From NCBI GenBank assembly GCA_902766515.1, contig CACXEB010000458.1:1-8086 (forward strand): DNA of 8,086 nucleotides, written 5' to 3'. Positions 1 through 6,897 of this stretch are shown piece by piece. Each line of letters opens with the position of its first letter. Position 1 is the stretch's first letter. The notes beneath the pieces were generated by a model. The model did no database searches and was not told the origin of the DNA. It saw nothing but the letters and a program-made list of their open reading frames with translations. The position numbers and the translations under genes were made by a program. This DNA is from an uncultured Eubacteriales bacterium. GTDB lineage: Bacteria; Bacillota_A; Clostridia; Christensenellales; Aristaeellaceae.

Positions 1-883
1 AGATCGCCTTGTTGTCCGCGCCCCGCAGCGCCTCGCCCAGGCACACCATCAGCCCCACGTTGGGGTATTCCGCCACGAAGCGCCGGATGCACTCGAAGGT
101 GTAGTCCCTGACCAGCGGATCGATGCCGTCCTGCAGCAGCGGCAGCCCGTGGGCCTCCGCGAAGGGCAGGGGAATGTGGATGTTGTAGAATTTGACCACC
201 AGCCAGATGCCGCGGCGGTCGCACTCGCCGGCCAGCCACAGGAACATGTCATGGTTGCGCGCCTATTCCTCCTCGCTGACCTCCAGGGCTTCCGGATACC
301 TGTCCAGCTTCAGCAGAGACGAAAAGGGATGGCCGCTCCAGATATACAGCACGTTGGCGCGGTCCTCCAGCATCATCTCCAGCAGGTCCAGCCACTGCTC
401 CCGGTCGTAGAACCAGGGAAAGCGGTCCGGCGTGATGGGGTATTCGTAGGTGCGCCGGGGCGGCTCCACGGTGGTCTTCTGCAGGCCGACGCAGGGGCCG
501 CGCAGCGTGAATGCCGGCGCGTCGTATGCCAGCAGCTCGTCCGGCCATTCGCCCTCCTGCCGGACACGGTCCGCCAGCGCCAGGCAGCCGTACAACGCGC
601 CGGTCTCGCTGCCGCCCACCACGGCGATGCCGCCGCCGGCCACCGTTTCCAGCTGGTACGCCTCGCCGGCCGGCACGCCGGCGTGGTACAAGAGCAGGTC
701 CTGCGATTCCATCGCCGCCACGGCCGCGGATTTTCCCCGCACGGCGACCAGCGCGTCCCCGGGGAGCGGCGCGGCGTCCGCGAGGGCGATTTCCGCCTCC
801 AGGCCGACGGCCTTCAGCGCCGCCTGCAGGCGTTCAGCGCCCAGGCGCAGGCGTGGGTGTTCAAATGACAGGCTGATCTTCAT
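1..883 (-). pseudogene. Glycoside-hydrolase-like protein, interrupted by one in-frame TAG and cut by the window edge
   Basis: Reading starts at ATG 883-881, overlaps the GH31 stop codon by four bases, and gives 206 residues before TAG at 265-263. The same frame then stays open for 87 more codons to the window edge, so this looks like one gene with a single nonsense codon. Residues 75-107 (EAYQLET, then VVGGSETGALYG) resemble the N-terminal alpha/beta domain that precedes the barrel in GH20 and GH67 enzymes. From about residue 125 a TIM-barrel-like region follows, with NVLYIWSGHPF at 178-187. Beyond the TAG are RRGIWLVVKFYNIH and YPNVGLMVCLGEAL; the Glu in LGEAL is a candidate catalytic residue by inference only. 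There is no signal peptide, so a cytoplasmic enzyme acting with GH29 and GH31 is likely. I cannot assign a family or substrate. It could be a pseudogene, a sequencing error, or a recoded or read-through gene. Confidence 0.6.
263..265 (-). other. In-frame amber (TAG) codon inside the glycosidase-like gene
   Basis: The codon follows three Glu codons (GAG GAG GAA) and precedes GCG CGC AAC. Translation on both sides is protein-like and in the same frame, so no frameshift is needed. A one-base change from a sense codon such as TAC, TAT or CAG would explain it. The four complete genes in the window end in TGA, TAA, TGA and TAA; none ends in TAG. Confidence 0.9.
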
Positions 884-3219
884 GAGCGGCCGCCTCCTGT
901 TCCGGTCGTTGCTGATGTGCCCATCGGCCCGCTGAATACGGCGCAGGGACAGGCGTTTCCTTCCTCGTCCGTCAGGGTGCGCGCCGCGTCGTGCCACCGG
1001 TAGGTTTTCAGGGTGTACTCGCCCTTCTCATAGCCGTAGCCGTCGCCCGCGTCGCTGTAGAGCGTCAGCGCGCCGTCCGCTCCTGGGAAGACCCACAGCC
1101 GGGGCGGCCGGCGGAGCGCATCCCGCGCACAGACGGCGGTGTCCGCGATCGGCAGCACCGCGCCGGCGCGGACGTATACCGGCAGCGTGTCCAGCGGGGC
1201 CGGCGCTTCGTAGGCCGCCCGGCCGCTCAGCAGGCGGCCCGTGTGCAGCTCGTACCAGTCGCCGCGGGGCAGGTACACGGTCCGGGAACGGGCCCGGTAA
1301 TCCGTGACCGGGCAGACGAGCAGGTCGTCCCCCAGCAGGAACGCGTCGTCGACCGCCCGCGCCCGGACATCGTCCGGGTCGAGGAAGGCCAGCGGCTTCA
1401 TCAGCAGGCCGCCCTCCAGGGCGATGCGGCCCGCCAGCGAGTACAGCCAGGGGAGCAGCTGGTACCGCGCCCGGTTGTAGCGCAGCACGGCGTCATATTC
1501 CGCCCCGTCCAGATTTGTCAGCTCCCGGCGGATGTCCGTGCCGTGGCCGCGGAAGACCGGCAGGAAGGCCGCGTATTCGTACCAGCGCACGAACAGTTCC
1601 CGGTATTCGGGATCGTCCCAGCCGGCCTCAAAATCGCCGTCCCAGTACCACGCCTTGCCGCGCTTGACGAAGAAGCCGCCGATGTCCTGCGTCCAGTAGG
1701 GCATGCCGGACGCGCAGAAATCCAGCCCGATGGCGATCTGCTTTTTGAGCGTGCGCCATTTCGCCGAAATATCCCCGGACCACATCACCGTGCCGAGGCG
1801 CTGCTGACCGATCCAGGCGCTGCGGGTCAGGTTCATGACGCGCTTGCTGCTTCCCGTGCGCCGCTGCCCCTCCCACATGGCGAGGGCGTGGTAGAAGGGA
1901 TAGGCGTTTCCCCGGTCTGCGCCCAGGGCGTCCGCAGCCGTGCGGGCGGTCTCCTGGAAGATCTCGCTCATGACCGGCGCTTCCTCCCGTGACCATTCGC
2001 TGGTCCAGGGCTCGGAGGAATCGCACCACCAGGCGTCCACGCCCATGTCAAACAGCCCGCGCCTGGCCTGCTCCCAGTAGAGGGCGCGGGCGTCCGGGTT
2101 CACGGCGTCGTACAGTTCGCCGCCGGGTAACAGCCAGCCGCGCTGCCGGAAGGCCGCGTTGTCAGCCGTCCGGGGGTTCATGTTGGGCCAGATGGAGACC
2201 ATCAGGCGCGCGTCCAGGGCGTGCAGCGCGTCCGTCATCGCCCGGGGATCGGGGAAACGCTTTTCATCGAAGGATTTCTGCCCCCAGTGCCCGTCCGGCC
2301 AGGAGCACCAGTCCAGCACCACGCAGTCCAGCCCGATGCCGCGCTCCCGGTACAGCTTCGCGATTGATATGAGCTCGTCCGCGGTCTCATACCGCTCCTG
2401 GGACTGGAGGTAGCCGAATGCCCAGGCGGGCGGCAGGGCGGGCCGGCCCGAGAGGTAATGGTATCCCTTCACTGCGTCTTCGCAGGCGCCGGGGATGATA
2501 TAGTAATCCAGCGCCTCCACGGCGGAGTAGTACAGGGACGGTCCGTCCTCCGCCCCGCTGTCGTCGAAGATGAAGGGGCAGCCGCAGTCGGTGAGCAGGC
2601 CGTAGCCGCCCGTGGACACCAGGAAGGGCAGGGCGATGGACAGGTTCGCCTGGCACTGGTACAGCGTCCGGCCGCGCAGGTTGGCCGGGCCGCTTTCGGG
2701 CTGGCCGAGGCCGAAGACCGCCTCGTCCGCCCGGAAGGCCAGTGGCAGGCGGGCGCGGTACAGCGTCTTGTAGCCGATCTTCTCCGCCTCCCGCACCCGC
2801 AGCTTCACGCCGTCGGCGGTCTCTACCCGCTCGGTGACGGCGGGGCGGGTCCGGTCGATGACGCGGGCCTCGAAGGCCTCCAGCGTCCGGGGCCCCCGTT
2901 CGGCGAAAACCGGCCGGCCGGAGGAATCAAACGTTTCCAGGACGCCGGTCGCTTTGGACACGCGGGCGCGCAGGGCGCCGGTGGAGACGTACACATACCG
3001 GCCGTCCTCCGACGCGTCCCGGATGGGGACCGGCGCGCGGCCGATGAGCCAGGGACCGGGGAGCGGAAAGTCTGTGCCCCGCGTGAAGGTCACGCGAAGG
3101 ATGTCCCGGTCATAGGCCTGCAGCTGCAGGCTGCCGTATTCGCTGCGGAGGATCGCGCCGTCCGGGAAGAACCCCGTTCCGATGATCTTTCTCTCCGGCC
3201 GATGGGGAGCAGTCAGCAT
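880..3219 (-). CDS. GH31 family alpha-glycosidase (alpha-xylosidase or alpha-glucosidase type)
   Basis: The protein has 779 residues, normal for GH31, a retaining family that removes alpha-linked xylose, glucose or related sugars from non-reducing ends. About residues 1-255 form the N-terminal beta-sandwich, 262-600 the catalytic barrel, and 605-770 the C-terminal beta domains. The nucleophile motif is WWCDSSEP at 397-404, with Asp400 the expected nucleophile. The acid/base is expected at Asp483 in WSGDIS, followed by DIGGF at 512-516 and FRGHG at 556-560. The WWxDxSEP form resembles bacterial alpha-xylosidases more than starch-type alpha-glucosidases, but this does not settle specificity. 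There is no signal peptide, so it should act in the cytoplasm on imported oligosaccharide. It lies 33 bp after GH29 and overlaps the next gene by ATGA. The start is supported by GGAGGT seven bases upstream. The Gly-rich C-terminal tail (TGTGGGRS) also encodes the next gene's ribosome binding site. Confidence 0.92.
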   Translation of the reverse strand: MLTAPHRPERKIIGTGFFPDGAILRSEYGSLQLQAYDRDILRVTFTRGTDFPLPGPWLIGRAPVPIRDASEDGRYVYVSTGALRARVSKATGVLETFDSSGRPVFAERGPRTLEAFEARVIDRTRPAVTERVETADGVKLRVREAEKIGYKTLYRARLPLAFRADEAVFGLGQPESGPANLRGRTLYQCQANLSIALPFLVSTGGYGLLTDCGCPFIFDDSGAEDGPSLYYSAVEALDYYIIPGACEDAVKGYHYLSGRPALPPAWAFGYLQSQERYETADELISIAKLYRERGIGLDCVVLDWCSWPDGHWGQKSFDEKRFPDPRAMTDALHALDARLMVSIWPNMNPRTADNAAFRQRGWLLPGGELYDAVNPDARALYWEQARRGLFDMGVDAWWCDSSEPWTSEWSREEAPVMSEIFQETARTAADALGADRGNAYPFYHALAMWEGQRRTGSSKRVMNLTRSAWIGQQRLGTVMWSGDISAKWRTLKKQIAIGLDFCASGMPYWTQDIGGFFVKRGKAWYWDGDFEAGWDDPEYRELFVRWYEYAAFLPVFRGHGTDIRRELTNLDGAEYDAVLRYNRARYQLLPWLYSLAGRIALEGGLLMKPLAFLDPDDVRARAVDDAFLLGDDLLVCPVTDYRARSRTVYLPRGDWYELHTGRLLSGRAAYEAPAPLDTLPVYVRAGAVLPIADTAVCARDALRRPPRLWVFPGADGALTLYSDAGDGYGYEKGEYTLKTYRWHDAARTLTDEEGNACPCAVFSGPMGTSATTGTGGGRS
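893..898 (-). promoter_or_regulatory. Ribosome binding site for the glycosidase-like gene, inside the GH31 coding end
   Basis: On the minus strand AGGAGG lies nine bases before ATG 883-881, within the last GH31 codons. With the ATGA stop/start overlap this indicates translational coupling, and it fixes the start of the downstream gene. Confidence 0.8.
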
Positions 3220-3226
3220 GGGGATG

Positions 3227-3232
3227 ACCTCC
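3227..3232 (-). promoter_or_regulatory. Ribosome binding site for the GH31 gene
   Basis: GGAGGT on the minus strand, seven bases before ATG 3219-3217. It sits in the 33-bp gap after the GH29 stop (TAA at 3255-3253). The gap holds no hairpin or T-run, so GH29 and GH31 are probably cotranscribed. Confidence 0.8.
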
Positions 3233-3252
3233 GTTTCATTCTTCTGTCGGGA

Positions 3253-4716
3253 TTACAGGTTTTCGCCCCGGATCTCCAGCAGGTTGACGTAGCCGGTGGG
3301 CAGCGTTTCCGGCAGGCGGACGGCCAGCACGCCGAAGGCCATTTCAAAGGGCAGCGGGCCGACACCCGGCATGGCGACCGCGGTGACATGGCTGTCGGCG
3401 AAGGCATGCAGGAGCGCCGTCTGCCCGGGCTGCGCCTTCATCAGGAAGGCATAAACGCGCCCGTCCCTGCACGTATAGCGTATGTCGCGTCCCGTCCAGG
3501 GCGTCTGCTCCTCCTTGCCCGACGCGGGGCGCGTATCGCCCTCCATGGCCGTCCGCCAGGGCCGTGAACCGTAGACGCCGCTGCCGTTCAGGGCGAACCA
3601 GCCGCCCAGCTCGTCCAGGATGTACTCCTCCTCGGCGTCGATCGTTCCGTCGGGCCGCTGGGGGATGTTCAGCAGCAGGCAGCCGTTCTTGGCGACGATG
3701 TCCGCCAGCATCTCAATGATGAGCGAGGGCTTTTTGTAGCAGACGCGGGTATCGTAGAACCAGCTGCCGATGCAGGTATCGGTATTCCAGGGATCGGGGG
3801 ACGCCTCGTCCAGCACGCTGCGCTCCATGTCCAGCACGCCGATGCGGTAGATCTCCGAGCCGCGGTTCTTCTGCAGGTACAGCGCCTGGTTTTCCCCGTG
3901 CTTCTCGATGGAGCGGTTGTAGAGGCGGGCGACTGCTTCCAGGCCGACATCGTAGGCGCGGTCGTCCTCGCACTTCTGTGGTTTGTTGGCCCAGTGCCGG
4001 CCGAAGGGGAGCGAGCCGTCCGAGTACAGGAAGTCCGGCTCGAAGCGGTCGATCATTTCAAAGACCGCTCGCTTCCAGTACTGGTGGAAGCGGGGCTCGG
4101 TCGTGTACCAGGGAATGTTCACCTTGGGATCGTTTGTCACATGGCAGTAATTATCGTGGTAGAAATCGCGGTAAGCCGGGTCGTTCCCGTCGTAGGGGAT
4201 CCCGGCGAACGGCCCGTCAGCGTCCGCGCCCTTGTTGGTGCGCCACCAGGAAAAGGACGCGCCCAGGTGCTCCGTCAGGCCGAAGCGCAGCCCCCTGGCC
4301 CGCGCCGCCTGCTGCCACATCGCGCAGATATCCCTGCCGGGGCCGACGCGGACGCTGTTCATGGGGTTGACCCGGGAATCATAGTTGAAGAAATGGTCGT
4401 GGTGCGTGGCCTGGGCGGCGAAAAAACGCGCCCCGGCGCGGATGTATCTGTCCATCAGCGCTTCCGGGTCGAACTTCTCCGCTTTCCACAGCGCGCAGAG
4501 ATCCTTGTAACCGAAGCGGGACGGGTGCCCGTAGGTGCGCAGATGGTGCTCGTACTGGGGCGAGCCCTGCACGTACATGCCCTTGGCGTACCAGTCGCCC
4601 ATCATCGGCACGCTCTGGGGTCCCCAGTGGGACCAGATGCCGAATTTCGCATCGCGGTACCAATCGGGCGTTTTGAAATTGTAAAGCGATGAAAAGGTTG
4701 GTTCAAAGTGCTGCAT
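3253..4716 (-). CDS. GH29 family alpha-L-fucosidase
   Basis: The protein has 487 residues from ATG 4716-4714, chosen because AAAGGAGGT lies six bases upstream. An in-frame ATG 16 codons earlier (4764) has no such site. GH29 enzymes are retaining alpha-L-fucosidases with a TIM-barrel catalytic domain and a C-terminal beta-sandwich. Visible motifs are FGIWSHWGPQSVP at 25-37, HHDHFF at 105-110, VGPGRDI at 124-130, GLRFGLTEHLGASFSWW at 142-158, FLYSDGSLP at 229-237 and NGCLLLNIPQRPDGTID at 344-360. Asp233 in YSDG is the expected nucleophile. The HHDHFFNYDS and TEHLGAS stretches differ from the more common HHDGFxLWDS form, which suggests a divergent subfamily. The acid/base varies in GH29 and I do not assign it. 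No signal peptide is present, so it should act in the cytoplasm. It is first in the leftward operon and probably releases terminal fucose before GH31 acts. Confidence 0.93.
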   Translation of the reverse strand: MQHFEPTFSSLYNFKTPDWYRDAKFGIWSHWGPQSVPMMGDWYAKGMYVQGSPQYEHHLRTYGHPSRFGYKDLCALWKAEKFDPEALMDRYIRAGARFFAAQATHHDHFFNYDSRVNPMNSVRVGPGRDICAMWQQAARARGLRFGLTEHLGASFSWWRTNKGADADGPFAGIPYDGNDPAYRDFYHDNYCHVTNDPKVNIPWYTTEPRFHQYWKRAVFEMIDRFEPDFLYSDGSLPFGRHWANKPQKCEDDRAYDVGLEAVARLYNRSIEKHGENQALYLQKNRGSEIYRIGVLDMERSVLDEASPDPWNTDTCIGSWFYDTRVCYKKPSLIIEMLADIVAKNGCLLLNIPQRPDGTIDAEEEYILDELGGWFALNGSGVYGSRPWRTAMEGDTRPASGKEEQTPWTGRDIRYTCRDGRVYAFLMKAQPGQTALLHAFADSHVTAVAMPGVGPLPFEMAFGVLAVRLPETLPTGYVNLLEIRGENL

Positions 4717-4722
4717 CGGGAG

Positions 4723-4731
4723 ACCTCCTTT
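4723..4731 (-). promoter_or_regulatory. Ribosome binding site that sets the GH29 start
   Basis: AAAGGAGGT on the minus strand, six bases before ATG 4716-4714. It is nearly a full match to the 16S rRNA tail and rules in favour of this ATG over the one at 4764, which lies upstream of the site. Confidence 0.9.
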
Positions 4732-4779
4732 GGTCGGGTGTCGACGCTTTGAATCCTGCCGCAAAACCGTTCTGCCTAT

Positions 4780-4808
4780 ATATTAATGCAAAAACTGTAA
4801 ATAATCAA
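4780..4808 (-). promoter_or_regulatory. Candidate sigma-A promoter for the glycosidase operon
   Basis: On the minus strand TTGATT (4808-4803) and TAATAT (4785-4780) are separated by 17 bp, each matching four of six consensus bases. The predicted transcript start is near 4773, giving a leader of about 57 nt before GH29. The region is very AT-rich, so other hexamer pairs are possible. Confidence 0.4.
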
Positions 4809-4823
4809 GCCGGATCTTTCATT

Positions 4824-4854
4824 TTACAAAATATTTATATAAACAATTACAAAA
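4824..4854. repeat. Direct repeat TTACAAAA, two copies, in the divergent promoter region
   Basis: Exact copies lie at 4824-4831 and 4847-4854, 23 bp start to start, with the palindrome TTTATATAAA between them. They sit just upstream of the candidate leftward -35, where an activator dimer could bind. In such AT-rich DNA an 8-bp repeat can arise by chance. Confidence 0.3.
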
Positions 4855-4892
4855 ACAAGCTAAATTTGTTAGATGTTTTTTCAATTCCCATC

Positions 4893-4921
4893 TTGACTTT
4901 ATTCCTGGATGGATGTACAAT
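4893..4921 (+). promoter_or_regulatory. Sigma-A promoter for the transporter operon
   Basis: TTGACT (4893-4898) and TACAAT (4916-4921) match five of six consensus bases each, with the ideal 17-bp spacing. Transcription would start near 4928, about 36 nt before the permease ATG at 4964. This excludes the alternative upstream ATG at 4913, which would lie inside the promoter. Confidence 0.7.
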
Positions 4922-4923
4922 AA

Positions 4924-4932
4924 TGCTATAAT
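4924..4932 (+). promoter_or_regulatory. Second candidate promoter: extended -10 element
   Basis: TGCTATAAT is a perfect extended -10 (TGnTATAAT). No good -35 lies 17 bp upstream, although extended -10 promoters can work without one. The start would be near 4939. It may be an alternative to, or a tandem partner of, the TTGACT/TACAAT promoter. Confidence 0.4.
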
Positions 4933-4947
4933 TGAACCAGATTTTTC

Positions 4948-4955
4948 GGGAGGTC
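4948..4955 (+). promoter_or_regulatory. Ribosome binding site that sets the first permease start
   Basis: GGGAGGTC lies eight bases before ATG 4964-4966. It supports this start over the in-frame ATG at 4913. Confidence 0.85.
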
Positions 4956-4963
4956 TCCAGCGG

Positions 4964-5908
4964 ATGACAACGATTCAGAAAAAACCGTCGCTCATCAGAA
5001 GATCGTCGGTCCGGACGCGTCTCAGGAAGCACGCGTGGCTGTACCTGCTGGGCCTGCCGGGCATGCTCATCCTGCTGCTGTTCAATTACCTGCCCATGGG
5101 CAGCCTGGTCATGGCCTTCCAGGATTACGATCCGTGGCGCGGGCTGCTGAACAGCCCGTTTGTGGGCCTCAAGCACTTCCAGCGGCTGTTCAACGACAGG
5201 AAGTTCTACCTGATGCTGTGGAACACGCTGAAAATCAGCTTCCTGTCGCTGCTCACCTTCCCTGCACCCATCATCCTGGCGCTGCTGCTCAACGAGGTGC
5301 GGTCCGCGGCGTACAAGAAAACGATCCAGACGGCGGTCTACCTGCCGCACTTCCTGTCATGGACGATCGTGGTCAGCCTGACCTTCTTCCTGCTGTCCAG
5401 CGAGCAGGGCCTCGTTAACAAGATCATCATGGCCTCCGGCGGAAAGGCGCGGAGATTCCTGTTTGACAAGAGCATCATCTACCTGATCATCGTCATCCAA
5501 TCGGTCTGGAAAGGCGTCGGATGGGGCTCCATCGTGTACCTGGCCGCCATCGCGGGCATCGACCAGCAGCTGTACGAGGCGGCGCGTCTGGACGGGGCGA
5601 ACAAGCTGCAGTGCATCCTGCATATCACGCTCCCGTGCATCCTGCCCACCGTGGCGGTCATGCTGATCCTCAAGATGGGCTCCATCATCTCCGTCGATTT
5701 CGAGCAGGTGCTGCTGATGACCAACGCGCTGGTCAAGGAAAAGCTGGAGGTCTTTGAGGTCTTCATCTACCAGAACGGCGTCAAGAGCGGTTCCACCCAG
5801 TTCAGCTACACGACCGCTATCGGCATGTTCAAGTCGGTGGTCAGCACCATCCTGGTCATTGTCACCAACAGAATCGTGTCTTCGCACGGCATGAAGGGCA
5901 TTATCTGA
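4964..5908 (+). CDS. Sugar ABC transporter permease, LplB type
   Basis: The protein has 314 residues and belongs to the LplB-like group of binding-protein-dependent permeases that import oligosaccharides in Gram-positive bacteria. After a basic N-terminus (1-24), hydrophobic segments lie at about 26-46, 86-110, 124-145, 171-196, 222-246 and 284-302, giving six membrane spans. Family signatures are NYLPMGSLVMAFQDYDP (41-57), NTLKISF (87-93), ALLLNEVRSAAYKKTIQ (106-122), YLPHFLSW (126-133) and the cytoplasmic EAA loop EAARLDGANKLQCILHITLP (205-224), which docks the ATPase. The start at 4964 follows GGGAGGTC; a start 17 codons earlier would lie inside the promoter. It is first in the rightward operon, 14 bp before the second permease. 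Sequence alone does not fix the substrate; the divergent GH29 and GH31 suggest a fucosylated oligosaccharide. No ATPase gene is adjacent, as is usual for this class. Confidence 0.93.
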   Translation: MTTIQKKPSLIRRSSVRTRLRKHAWLYLLGLPGMLILLLFNYLPMGSLVMAFQDYDPWRGLLNSPFVGLKHFQRLFNDRKFYLMLWNTLKISFLSLLTFPAPIILALLLNEVRSAAYKKTIQTAVYLPHFLSWTIVVSLTFFLLSSEQGLVNKIIMASGGKARRFLFDKSIIYLIIVIQSVWKGVGWGSIVYLAAIAGIDQQLYEAARLDGANKLQCILHITLPCILPTVAVMLILKMGSIISVDFEQVLLMTNALVKEKLEVFEVFIYQNGVKSGSTQFSYTTAIGMFKSVVSTILVIVTNRIVSSHGMKGII

Positions 5909-5922
5909 GGAGGACGGAAAGA

Positions 5923-6831
5923 ATGCAGAAAGCAACAGGGGAAAAGCGGTCCTCCCGCCTGGGCATGCGCGCGAGCGAGAGGATCTATCAGATGGTCATC
6001 GGCCTGCTGCTGGCCCTGATCGCGTCCACCATGATCCTTCCTTTCCTGTATGTCATCATTATCTCCTTTACCGACGCCTCGGCCTACGTGTCCGGCTCGT
6101 TCTACCTGTGGCCCAAGAAGTGGTCCACGGAGGCCTACACCCTGATCCTGCGCGGCCAGGGCTTCCTGAACGCGCTGAAGGCCAGCTGCTTCATCACGTT
6201 CGTGGGCACGCCCATCAACGTGTGCGCCAACGCGGGCCTGGCCTACATGCTCTCCAAGGACGACCTGGTGGGCGGCAAGCTCATCAACCGGCTGGTGATG
6301 TTCACCATGCTTTTCGGCGCCGGCATGATCCCGAATTTCATCAACATCCGCAACCTGGGTCTGATCAACAACTGGTTTGCCAACATCCTGCCCGGCGCCT
6401 GCGGCGCGTGGACGGTCATGGTGATGAAGAGCTTCTTTTCGGAGCTTCCCCAGGACCTGGAGGAAGCCGCGGAGGTGGACGGCTGCGGCACGCTGCGCAT
6501 GTTTTTCCAGATCGTGCTGCCCCTGTCGCTGGCTATGCTGGCCACCTTCACGCTCTTCGCGCTGGTCTCCTACTGGAACTGCTACTTCAGCGCCATCATG
6601 TACCTGACCGACACCTCCAAGATGCCGCTCCAGGTATACCTGCAGAAGATCGTGCTCACCTCCGATATTTCCGAGGTCGTGGACATCCAGGACGACCTGC
6701 GCAACAAGGTGCCCCAGGAGGTCATGCGCATGGCGAGCCTGGTGGTCGTCGTGTTCCCCATCCTGTGCATCTATCCCTTCATGCAGAAATACTTCGCCAA
6801 GGGCGTCATGGTCGGCGCGGTGAAGGGATAA
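5923..6831 (+). CDS. Sugar ABC transporter permease, YtcP/LplC type
   Basis: The protein has 302 residues and is the second half of the inner-membrane channel, pairing with the LplB-type permease. Hydrophobic spans lie at about 24-48, 87-109, 124-142, 151-169, 198-218 and 270-288. Signatures are the PFLYVIIISFTD segment (40-51), LWPKKWSTEAY (62-72), the EAA loop EAAEVDGCGTLRMFFQIVLP (181-200) and the end YPFMQKYFAKGVMVGAVKG (284-302), typical of the YtcP/LplC group. AGGAGG sits between the preceding TGA stop and ATG 5923, so the two permeases are surely in one transcript. A 74-bp gap with a hairpin separates it from the solute-binding protein gene. The substrate is inferred from context only. 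Confidence 0.93.
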   Translation: MQKATGEKRSSRLGMRASERIYQMVIGLLLALIASTMILPFLYVIIISFTDASAYVSGSFYLWPKKWSTEAYTLILRGQGFLNALKASCFITFVGTPINVCANAGLAYMLSKDDLVGGKLINRLVMFTMLFGAGMIPNFINIRNLGLINNWFANILPGACGAWTVMVMKSFFSELPQDLEEAAEVDGCGTLRMFFQIVLPLSLAMLATFTLFALVSYWNCYFSAIMYLTDTSKMPLQVYLQKIVLTSDISEVVDIQDDLRNKVPQEVMRMASLVVVVFPILCIYPFMQKYFAKGVMVGAVKG

Positions 6832-6851
6832 GAATGATTTGGATTCCTTTG

Positions 6852-6880
6852 GATTACACGCCCATGGGGCGTTCGTAATT
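6852..6880 (+). promoter_or_regulatory. Intercistronic hairpin before the solute-binding protein gene
   Basis: ACGCCC (6858-6863) pairs with GGGCGT (6867-6872) around a three-base loop. After a two-base bulge (TC), ATTAC (6853-6857) pairs with GTAAT (6875-6879). That makes an 11-bp stem plus a possible G-U pair. No T-run follows on the plus strand, so it is not a standard terminator. It ends 10 bases before the GGGAGGT site. A role in mRNA stability or processing is inference. Confidence 0.5.
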
Positions 6881-6890
6881 ATCAAAAAAT

Positions 6891-6897
6891 GGGAGGT
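6891..6897 (+). promoter_or_regulatory. Ribosome binding site for the solute-binding protein gene
   Basis: GGGAGGT lies eight bases before ATG 6906-6908, after an A-rich stretch (ATCAAAAAAT) likely to keep it unpaired. It fixes the start, and the encoded N-terminus reads as a signal peptide. Confidence 0.85.

Larger units (their letters stand above)
4717..4963. other. AT-rich divergent intergenic region between the glycosidase and transporter operons
   Basis: These 247 bp separate the start codons of the two divergent operons. The core (about 4775-4935) is strongly AT-rich, unlike the GC-rich genes around it. I see one promoter candidate reading left and two reading right, an 8-bp direct repeat (4824-4831 and 4847-4854), a 10-bp perfect palindrome TTTATATAAA at 4834-4843 between those repeats, and an imperfect palindrome at 4773-4790 over the leftward -10. 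No clear catabolite-repression (cre) site was found by eye. No small gene is supported here. Confidence 0.8.

Noticed and set aside
245..252. Possible translation restart after the TAG, using GAGGAGGAA just upstream of it
   Set aside because: The spacing from GGAGG to the in-frame ATG at 247-245 is about 19 bases, too long for normal initiation, and the purine run is explained by Glu codons.
149..868. 239-codon plus-strand open frame opposite the interrupted glycosidase-like gene
   Set aside because: Gln/Arg/Ala/Val-rich shadow with no motif. The minus-strand reading keeps coherent protein on both sides of the TAG and is much better supported.
2458..3567. 369-codon plus-strand open frame across GH31 and the end of GH29
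   Set aside because: It spans two well-supported minus-strand genes, has low-complexity composition and shows no family motif; a GC-bias artefact.
4717..4963. Riboswitch or small RNA gene in the divergent intergenic region
   Set aside because: The predicted leaders are only about 36 and 57 nt, and no GC-rich stems of a known riboswitch are present.
6834..6878. 14-codon frame (MIWIPLDYTPMGRS) between the second permease and the solute-binding protein gene
   Set aside because: Only a weak ribosome site precedes it, it is not a recognised leader peptide, and it mostly covers the hairpin; chance is likely.
5806..6885. 359-codon minus-strand open frame opposite the second permease
   Set aside because: His/Asp/Gln/Gly-rich shadow of a clear permease gene, with no domain and no convincing ribosome binding site.
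6852..6890. Rho-independent terminator after the second permease
   Set aside because: The hairpin has no T-run on the plus strand. On the minus strand the T-run comes before the stem rather than after it.
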